A DNA stretch of 64,000 nucleotides from Oculatella sp. LEGE 06141 (GTDB taxonomy: Bacteria; Cyanobacteriota; Cyanobacteriia; Elainellales; Elainellaceae). The notes beneath the pieces were generated by a model. It was given only the letters and a program-made list of their open reading frames with translations, searched no databases and had not been told where the DNA came from. How positions within the stretch are numbered: position 1 is the stretch's first letter; each line of letters begins with the position of its first letter. This document shows, one piece after another, positions 35,874 to 42,681 of this stretch. The position numbers and the translations under genes were made by a program. The DNA is taken from the NCBI RefSeq assembly GCF_015207605.1, contig NZ_JADEWO010000008.1:62001-126000 (forward strand), in the 5' to 3' direction.

Positions 35874-38426
35874 TTGAAAAGTTCATCGAGATTTTGGTTG
35901 GTTTGGATGGTGGCGATCGCCTCTATTGGTTCTACCCACTCTGCTCAAGCCCAGGTTGAAGCACAGTCCGATTCACCTCACTTAACGATTCGTTCAAATA
36001 TTCCCCGACTGAGCAACCTCAATGAACCAAACTCCTCTGTGGAGGAATGGGTGCAGATGGCTCAAGTGGTTCAAGTGACGGAGGTGCGCGTGAATCCGAC
36101 TGAAACGGGGGTGGAAGTCATTCTAGAAACTGGCGATGGGGTACTTCCATCGCCAACCCTCACCACCCTTGGCAATGCGTTGGTTGCCGATATTCCTGAT
36201 GCTGTTTTGGCACTACCCGATCAGAATGATTTTCTGGTGACAAATCCAGCAGAGGGAATTGCTCTGGTCACCGTTACACCCACCGAAGCGGGAATTCGAG
36301 TAGCGATTACTGGTGCAGATGCGCCTCCTGTCGCCGATGTCAGGGTTGAGGCACAAGGTTTGGCGATCGCTGTTACTCCCAGTGTTCCCAGTGCTGAAAC
36401 CGAGCAAGATGCCATTCAAATTGTTGTTACAGGTGAGCAGGATGAAGAATACGCCGTCACGGATTCAACCGTAGGAACGCGAACGGATACTCCCATTATT
36501 GAAGTACCACAAGCTATTCAGGTCGTACCGGAGCCAGTTCTAGAAGACCAAAATGCGCTGTCCTTGAATGATGCTTTGAGGAATGTCAGTGGGGTACAAA
36601 TCTCCTTTGCCTCTGAGCAATCGCCCACTACAGCAGTCATTGCGCGGGGATTCAACATCGATAACTTTTTAGTGAATGGGTTGCGCGATACCACCTTCGG
36701 AGACCTGGGTGTTGGGCTGACCAATGTTGAGCGAGTGGAAGTTCTCAAAGGTCCAGCTTCTGTCCTGTATGGATTGGGTGACCTGGGTGGAACCATCAAT
36801 ATCGTCACCGAACAGCCCCTGAGTGACCCTTTCTATGAACTGGAGTACACCTTGGGCAGTTTTGGATACAATCGTCCTGCCATTGATCTCTCTGGACCAT
36901 TAAATGCTAGTGAAACCCTGCTGTATCGACTGAATGCAGCGGTTGAATTTGGCGGCAGCTCTGTTGATTTTGAAGAAATTGAGTCTCGCCCCTTCGTCGC
37001 CCCTGTTTTGACCTGGCAGATCAGTGACGACACCGTACTGACGGCAGAAGCCAACTATCTGAGAAACAACACGAGGTCAGAGTCTCCCGCATTACCGGCT
37101 GTTGGTACCGTGATTGGCAATCCCAATGGTGACATTCCGCTTGATGTGAATTTGGGAGAACCCGATCTGGTTGAAACTGAAGAGCAAGTTACCCGAGTTG
37201 GCTATCGCCTTGAACATCAATTTAACGAGGATTGGGCGCTTCGCAGCGAATTCAATAGTGCTTTCTTTCGAGAGTTGAACAATACCATTGTTTTTCCATT
37301 AGGCTTGCAGCCCGATCAGCGAACCCTGTCGCGGGCTTTGGTTGATGTCAATACCGATCGAGATAATTACGTCCTCAACAATACTCTGACAGGACGATTT
37401 AGCACGGGTACCATTGAGCATCAGCTATTGGTGGGGGTTGAGTTAGCACGAGAAACGGTCACGGATCAATTTGTTGCTAATTTGATTAATCCGATTGATA
37501 TTTTTGATCCGGTCTACAGCCCGGATAGCGTGGGCGATGTGGTCCTTAGCCAAGACTTATTTACCCGCACTGATTCTATAGGGTTTTATGTACAGGATCA
37601 GATTTCGTTTACCGACAATCTCATTCTGGTACTGGGTGGGCGATTTGATATTGCAGGCGTGACCAGAGAGGATGCGATCGCTGGAATCAATGACTTTCAG
37701 GAGGATAATGCTTTTAGTCCTCGTGTTGGATTGGTCTATCAGCCCACCGATGATGTTTCACTCTACACCAGCTACACGCGATCGTTTACTCCCCAGGCTG
37801 GGCAAACCTTTTCGGGGGAAGCATTTGAGCCAGAGCGAGGGACACAGTACGAGATAGGGGTCAAAGCAAATTTGTTGGGCGACCAGCTTTTTGCAACGCT
37901 TGCTTTCTTTGATCTGACTCGCACTAATGTGCTGACCACCGATCCAGACAATACGCTATTTCAAATTCAAACAGGCGAACAGCGCAGCCGCGGGCTTGAA
38001 CTGGATGTGCAGGGTGAGATCTTACCGGGATGGAGTATCATTGCCGCCTATGCGCTCACGGATGCTGAAATTGCCGAAGATGAAGTGTTTGAGGAGGGGA
38101 ATCAACTATTCAATGTGCCCCAGCATTCCGGCAGTTTGTGGACAGTATATGAGCTGCAATCAGGGGATTTGCGTGGGCTGGGGGTTGGTTTAGGTCTGTT
38201 CTTTGTCGGAGAAAGAACTGGGGATTTGAACAACACCTTTGAATTGCCCTCCTATGTTCGTACGGATGCAATGGTGTATTATCAGCGCGATCGCTTCCGT
38301 GCCCAACTCAATATCCGCAATCTATTTGATGTTGACTACTTTGAAGCATCTCGTAGTGGTACTGACCTGGAAATCATTGCAGGTCAGCCTCTGACAGTAT
38401 TAGGAAAGGTATCATGGCAATTCTAA
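35874..38426 (+). CDS. TonB-dependent siderophore receptor with N-terminal AMIN domain
   Basis: 850 residues, outer membrane. A signal peptide (cleavage probably after THSAQA) is followed by an AMIN-type domain (about 65-165, VTEVRVNPTETGVEVILETG), found at the start of many cyanobacterial siderophore receptors. A plug domain follows (about 215-320: EVPQAIQVVPEPVLEDQ, IARGFNIDNFLVNG, VERVEVLKGPASVLYG, GGTINIVTEQP), then a 22-strand-type barrel (SYTRSFTPQAGQTFSGEAFE, RGTQYEIGVKA, IRNLFDVDYFEAS) ending in the aromatic terminal residue Phe (KVSWQF) used for barrel assembly. Role: TonB-driven import of a ferric siderophore. The start codon is TTG. It leads a plus-strand operon and diverges from the lipopeptide cluster, which makes that product its likely ligand; the ligand itself cannot be read from the sequence. 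Confidence 0.95.
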   Translation: MKSSSRFWLVWMVAIASIGSTHSAQAQVEAQSDSPHLTIRSNIPRLSNLNEPNSSVEEWVQMAQVVQVTEVRVNPTETGVEVILETGDGVLPSPTLTTLGNALVADIPDAVLALPDQNDFLVTNPAEGIALVTVTPTEAGIRVAITGADAPPVADVRVEAQGLAIAVTPSVPSAETEQDAIQIVVTGEQDEEYAVTDSTVGTRTDTPIIEVPQAIQVVPEPVLEDQNALSLNDALRNVSGVQISFASEQSPTTAVIARGFNIDNFLVNGLRDTTFGDLGVGLTNVERVEVLKGPASVLYGLGDLGGTINIVTEQPLSDPFYELEYTLGSFGYNRPAIDLSGPLNASETLLYRLNAAVEFGGSSVDFEEIESRPFVAPVLTWQISDDTVLTAEANYLRNNTRSESPALPAVGTVIGNPNGDIPLDVNLGEPDLVETEEQVTRVGYRLEHQFNEDWALRSEFNSAFFRELNNTIVFPLGLQPDQRTLSRALVDVNTDRDNYVLNNTLTGRFSTGTIEHQLLVGVELARETVTDQFVANLINPIDIFDPVYSPDSVGDVVLSQDLFTRTDSIGFYVQDQISFTDNLILVLGGRFDIAGVTREDAIAGINDFQEDNAFSPRVGLVYQPTDDVSLYTSYTRSFTPQAGQTFSGEAFEPERGTQYEIGVKANLLGDQLFATLAFFDLTRTNVLTTDPDNTLFQIQTGEQRSRGLELDVQGEILPGWSIIAAYALTDAEIAEDEVFEEGNQLFNVPQHSGSLWTVYELQSGDLRGLGVGLGLFFVGERTGDLNNTFELPSYVRTDAMVYYQRDRFRAQLNIRNLFDVDYFEASRSGTDLEIIAGQPLTVLGKVSWQF

Positions 38427-39472
38427 ATGGGAGTGTTTATCAGGTAATTCAAGGGGTGATCAACCTCATAGTTTGCTGGAAAAGAAAGAGGCTGAGGAGC
38501 CTCGTCTATCCAGTTCTCATCGGTTTGACATGTCTGCTGGTCACAGCCTGTGTCCCTCATGCATCTTCTAATTCTTCTGACACTGGAGCACCGACAGCAA
38601 ACTGCCGCCTCATTCAACACGCAATGGGAGAAAGCTGTGTGCTCCCATCTCCAGAGCGTGTCGTCACACTGTCACTTCCGCCCCTGGCAAATCTGATTGC
38701 TCTTGATATCAAACCCATCGCTACCGCCACCTATGATGCGTTTACTGGTATCGAGGTGCAGCCCTATTTGCAAGATAAAGTTGACGGCATTGAATGGGTC
38801 GGTACAGATGACCAACCGAGTTTAGAAAAGCTGGCACAGCTTAAGCCTGATCTCATCCTTGGATTTGATAAGCAGCATGAGCAAATTTATTCCCAATTAT
38901 CTCAAATTGCGCCAACGGTGCTGTTTGACGTGGGCGATCGCAGCGATTGGAAACAGCTTGTCCTAGAGGTGGCAGCAGTGTTTGATCAGACCTCAAAGGG
39001 GGAGCAATTACTCCAGGACTATTCCCGTCGTGTTGACCAGTTGAGGGAGCAGTTAGGAGAAAAGGGACTTCAGCAAGAAATTTCGATCGCCTACACGTTA
39101 GGAGGCGATATTTATTCAGACGCAAAAAATTCCTTTCCAGGCAGCATTTTAGAAGATGTTGGGCTTAAGCGTCCTGTGAATCAAGATAGGGTTGCCTCTA
39201 ACAATGGCAGGCTGATTTTTTCTCAGGAGAATATCGACAGTATTGATGGCGATGTTCTCTTTGTGCCTAAGAGTGGTAATAGTCTTGATCAAGATCAGGA
39301 CAAGTTAATGCAAACACCACTTTGGCAAACGCTTAAGGCTGTGCAACAAGGACAGGTGTATCGAGTTAATCTTTGGAACTGGACAGGGCTGGATATTTTG
39401 GCTGCCCATGAAGTACTAGATGATTTGTTCGAACATCTTGTGGGTGACGAGCCTAAACCGCCTAAACCCTAG
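38414..39472 (+). CDS. Iron-siderophore ABC transporter substrate-binding lipoprotein (FecB/FhuD-like)
   Basis: 352 residues. A basic, hydrophobic leader (KRKRLRSLVYPVLIGLTC) ends in the lipobox LVTAC, so the protein should be a periplasmic lipoprotein. The mature part is a TroA/FecB-like fold: RVVTLSLPPLANLIALDIKP, LEKLAQLKPDLILGF, YSQLSQIAPTVLFD and the late motif TGLDILAAHEVLDDLFEHL. It would catch the ferric siderophore after the outer-membrane receptor. The ATG at 38414 overlaps the receptor gene by 13 bp; an in-frame GTG at 38456 would give a more normal leader length (lipobox Cys at 32 rather than 46). No ABC permease or ATPase gene is in the window, so the inner-membrane partner must be elsewhere. 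Confidence 0.92.
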   Translation: MAILNGSVYQVIQGVINLIVCWKRKRLRSLVYPVLIGLTCLLVTACVPHASSNSSDTGAPTANCRLIQHAMGESCVLPSPERVVTLSLPPLANLIALDIKPIATATYDAFTGIEVQPYLQDKVDGIEWVGTDDQPSLEKLAQLKPDLILGFDKQHEQIYSQLSQIAPTVLFDVGDRSDWKQLVLEVAAVFDQTSKGEQLLQDYSRRVDQLREQLGEKGLQQEISIAYTLGGDIYSDAKNSFPGSILEDVGLKRPVNQDRVASNNGRLIFSQENIDSIDGDVLFVPKSGNSLDQDQDKLMQTPLWQTLKAVQQGQVYRVNLWNWTGLDILAAHEVLDDLFEHLVGDEPKPPKP

Positions 39473-39517
39473 TAATTACTCTTTCATTCGGTATGTGTCC
39501 ATCTTCTTTCAACTCGC

Positions 39518-40822
39518 ATGAAAACGTTTATTCTCATCTGGTTGGGGCAGATGGTTTCGACCATTGGCAGTGCCATGACGGTCTTTGCGTTTATCCTGTG
39601 GGTCTGGGAACGCACAGAATCAGCAACAACCCTGTCTTTATTTGGCTTTTTTTCAGAACTGCCGCTGATTGGTGTCATGTTAGTAGCTGGAGTCCTCGTC
39701 GATCAAGCCAATCGAAAACGATTAATGATTCTGGGAGATGCAGGGGCACTGTTCAGTACCATCGGTGTCACGGTGTTGTATGCTGCCCATCTGCTTGAAG
39801 TCTGGCACCTGTATATCATTGTTGCCCTGCAAACCTGTTTTAGCCACGTACAAAACCTTGCTTATTCCGCCTCGATCTCAACGATGTTGCCCAAAGAACA
39901 CTATGCTCGTGCAGGGGCAATGCGTACAATTGTTAGCTACAGTGCCACGATCCTTGCACCGGGTTTGGCAGGGTTCTTGTATCCTATGATTGGGCTAAGG
40001 GGCATTCTTGGAGTCGATATTGGCACTGCTCTGGTGGCGATCGCCACCCTATGTATTGTCCAGATTCCGCAGCCTGTAACATCTCACTCTAAGGACGAAC
40101 CGTGTTCAGATACGCCCACGTCCCTTTGGCACAAGTTAACCTTTGGGCTGCGCTACATCTGGCAAAGCCCTAACCTGCTGGCGCTGACCATTGCCTTTTC
40201 CTGCTTTTGGTTCTTCCATCAACTTGGAGAATACGTGTTTAAGCCCATGATTTTAGCTCGCACTGACGGAAGCGCTATCATCCTGGGCAGTGTATCTATG
40301 GCAACCGGTGCAGGAGGACTGATTGGGGGTGGAGTTATGAGCATCTGGAAAGGCTTCCATCCTCGAATTCATGGAATGCTGCTGGGCTTTATGGGAGCGG
40401 GAATTGGCAAACTAGTGGTGGGAATTAGCCCTATTCCACTGGTTTGGATTCTGGGTCGAGTGTATACCTTCATCCATTTTCCGGTTCTACTCAGCTCTAG
40501 CAATGCCATCTGGTATGCCAAGGTCGCGCCAGGGTTGCAAGGGCGAGTATTTGCTGCTGATCAGTTGATTGGCATCATCGTTGGAGCATTTACGGCTTTG
40601 CTAGCTGGGCCTCTTGCTGATGGCATCTTTGAGCCAGCAATGCAGCCCAACGGAATACTAGTCCCCTTTTTAGGATTTATCTTTGGCACCGGAGATGGTG
40701 CAGGTATGTCGTTGCTGTATGTAATTGTAGGTTTTGCAACACTGTTAGTTGGATGTTGGGGCTACAGAATACAACGGTTACGAGAGGTTGAAATACGTCT
40801 ACCCGATCATGATGAGATATAA
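39518..40822 (+). CDS. MFS transporter, EntS-like, candidate siderophore exporter
   Basis: 434 residues with about 12 hydrophobic segments. It opens MKTFILIWLGQMVSTIGSAM and has the MFS loop GVLVDQANRKRLMILGD, as in the MFS_3/EntS group that exports enterobactin and other siderophores. A second central cluster (SMATGAGGLIGGGVMSIW) and AKVAPGLQGRVFAADQLIG fit the same group. It is 46 bp after the binding-protein gene and on the same strand, so probably in the same operon. Lying between uptake genes and opposite the PKS/NRPS line, it most likely exports the lipopeptide. Import or export cannot be distinguished from sequence alone; export is inferred from the subfamily. Confidence 0.9.
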   Translation: MKTFILIWLGQMVSTIGSAMTVFAFILWVWERTESATTLSLFGFFSELPLIGVMLVAGVLVDQANRKRLMILGDAGALFSTIGVTVLYAAHLLEVWHLYIIVALQTCFSHVQNLAYSASISTMLPKEHYARAGAMRTIVSYSATILAPGLAGFLYPMIGLRGILGVDIGTALVAIATLCIVQIPQPVTSHSKDEPCSDTPTSLWHKLTFGLRYIWQSPNLLALTIAFSCFWFFHQLGEYVFKPMILARTDGSAIILGSVSMATGAGGLIGGGVMSIWKGFHPRIHGMLLGFMGAGIGKLVVGISPIPLVWILGRVYTFIHFPVLLSSSNAIWYAKVAPGLQGRVFAADQLIGIIVGAFTALLAGPLADGIFEPAMQPNGILVPFLGFIFGTGDGAGMSLLYVIVGFATLLVGCWGYRIQRLREVEIRLPDHDEI

Positions 40823-40925
40823 CCAACTGTGTCGTGCTACAAATACGATGAGCCACTGTCGATGAACAGGCTTGTTGGAAATCAGGGATAATAAGCAGCA
40901 GTTTCAAGATACTCTTTCAACTTCC

Positions 40926-41933
40926 ATGAATGCTTCATCATTGACCGCAGATTGCCAATTGTGCTCCGTTATTTCGAAGACAAACGGCGAAGACCCAATC
41001 GGTAGCGCCAATCCCTGTGATGGCTGGCTAGTGATGGAGTTACCCCTCCCCTGGACAAACGAACGCTTCCACCACGATCCACTGCTTCAGCCGATTCACA
41101 GTTTGTTTCACGATCTTCATGATCAGGGTATTAGAGTCGCACCGATGGCGATCGCCCCCGACCAGGAGTATTCCATTCCCAATCGGGCGAACGTCTTCTA
41201 CTATTACCGTCCCGATCGTGCCTTTGCCCAATATGAGAAGCAAGCGTTTCTGCTTCCAGCGGATCAAATTATTTTTCTGATAAAAGCTTTGCTGTTCCAA
41301 CCTGACGATCTGCATCGATTCTCGGCGTATCAACAGCCTACAGATGACATCCGCGATATCATGGTTTGCACTCATGGCAACATTGACATCGCCTGCGCTC
41401 GATTTGGACACCCCATTTATGCCCAACTCCGTAAAAAGTATGGCGCTCAGTCTAATGGGAAATTGCGAGTTTGGCGCTGTTCTCACTTCGGCGGACACCA
41501 ATTTGCCCCCACACTGGTAGATTTTCCCACCGGACAGGTCTGGGGACACCTCGAACCTCATATTCTGGAGGGTTTGATCAACCGAAATGGTCCTGTAACC
41601 GATCTCCGCCCATTTTATCGAGGGTGGTCTGGGTTGGGGCAATACGAGCAGATGGTAGAACGCGAAATCTGGATGCAGCGGGGTTGGGAGTGGTTACCTT
41701 ATCGCAAATCTGGACAGGTGTTGGCACAAGACCCAACCCATGAGGAGTGGAATGCTGACTGGGCTGAAGTGCGGTTAGAGTTCGCTTCACCCGATGGTTG
41801 CATTGCGGGCACCTACGAAGCGAGAGTTGAGATCTGTGGTTCTGTGATGACGGCTCGTAACTCTGGAGAAGCCCAAACTCCGGTTAAGCAATATCGGGTC
41901 AATCGGTTGAGAATGTTGGGTGCTAACTCCTGA
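40926..41933 (+). CDS. Suc_Fer-like (sucrase/ferredoxin-like) thioredoxin-fold iron-sulfur protein
   Basis: 335 residues from the ATG at 40926; a TTG at 40872 would add 18 residues, but family members begin close to the DCQLCSVISKTNGEDPIGSA segment. Key motifs are IMVCTHGNIDIACARFGHPI, VWRCSHFGGHQFAPTLVDFP and GQVWGHL, which define the Suc_Fer-like family. The Cys and His residues in them (CTHGNIDIAC, CSHFGGH) are the candidate cluster ligands. The biochemical role is poorly known. In the company of a siderophore receptor, binding protein and exporter, a part in releasing iron from the imported complex by reduction is plausible, but this is inference. It is separated from the MFS gene by about 100 bp. 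Confidence 0.85.
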   Translation: MNASSLTADCQLCSVISKTNGEDPIGSANPCDGWLVMELPLPWTNERFHHDPLLQPIHSLFHDLHDQGIRVAPMAIAPDQEYSIPNRANVFYYYRPDRAFAQYEKQAFLLPADQIIFLIKALLFQPDDLHRFSAYQQPTDDIRDIMVCTHGNIDIACARFGHPIYAQLRKKYGAQSNGKLRVWRCSHFGGHQFAPTLVDFPTGQVWGHLEPHILEGLINRNGPVTDLRPFYRGWSGLGQYEQMVEREIWMQRGWEWLPYRKSGQVLAQDPTHEEWNADWAEVRLEFASPDGCIAGTYEARVEICGSVMTARNSGEAQTPVKQYRVNRLRMLGANS

Positions 41934-42101
41934 CCCATCAAAATGCTGGCGCGCGCTTTCATCACGTTCATGAGAGAAAAGCTGGAATGCCCCAATTCCA
42001 TTTCTGAAATGACGGCATCATGAGCCAAACATAACGAGTGAATCGTTTCAGATTTCCTCTAGATAGACTGCCCCAAACTGTTCAAGAACCATCCTGCTTC
42101 C

Positions 42102-42677
42102 TTACTCCTCATATTTATTCACTAAAGGATCAATAGTTATGGTATCGAAATCCCAACCAGGGAACTGAGCTAGTTTTGCAGCAGCACTGGCAATATCGTG
42201 CAGCGATTTATAGGGATTAAGCCAATGAATAGCACTGCCATCACCTGCACTCCTCATTAACTCCTGATCGATTTGAGGAACGGACAACAAGGAATCGCTT
42301 GTAGTAACAGCGCGAATGGTCTCAATCATTTCGGCCTTGTGGTTCTCATTGAGAGCAATCAACCACAACAAACCACGTTCAAAATCCTCACTTTCAGAAA
42401 CTTCTGCCAATAACTCTGCCGAACAAGAATCTATGAAGGTAAGCAAGTAGGGTTTATGATCAACCACAATTTCTGAGTTGGCCTTTAGTTCCTGTCCTAG
42501 AGACCAGCGTTGAGGAGAAACGGTGATTAGGCAGGCTGAACGATGCAGGAAGGCAAAGGATAAAAACTGTGCTGCCACTTGCCGCCATTGCCAGTAGACA
42601 TCAATTGTCTCTAGCGGTACAGGCAGCCCAATTTCGATGCTGTTCGAACCCAATAGCTTCAGCAACAGGGTAGTCAT
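42102..42677 (-). CDS. Unrecognised 191-residue protein, candidate immunity partner
   Basis: I recognise no family. The protein is acidic, apparently soluble, with no signal peptide or clear membrane segment. It begins MTTLLLKLLGSNSIEIGLPV and contains an Asp/Glu-rich middle. Its ATG lies 4 bp after the stop of the protease/LysM/glycine-zipper gene, so the two are almost certainly one transcript with coupled translation. A small acidic protein directly after a modular exoprotein with a toxin-like tail is the usual place for an immunity gene. That is the only reason for the suggestion; a chaperone or accessory factor is equally open. The 168 bp between it and the end of the Suc_Fer-like gene hold nothing I can identify. 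Confidence 0.75.
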   Translation of the reverse strand: MTTLLLKLLGSNSIEIGLPVPLETIDVYWQWRQVAAQFLSFAFLHRSACLITVSPQRWSLGQELKANSEIVVDHKPYLLTFIDSCSAELLAEVSESEDFERGLLWLIALNENHKAEMIETIRAVTTSDSLLSVPQIDQELMRSAGDGSAIHWLNPYKSLHDIASAAAKLAQFPGWDFDTITIDPLVNKYEE

Positions 42678-42681
42678 TGCA

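Noticed and set aside
41040-41642. 200-codon minus-strand frame
   Set aside because: It lies wholly opposite the well-supported Suc_Fer-like gene and shows no family motif; a frame shadow.
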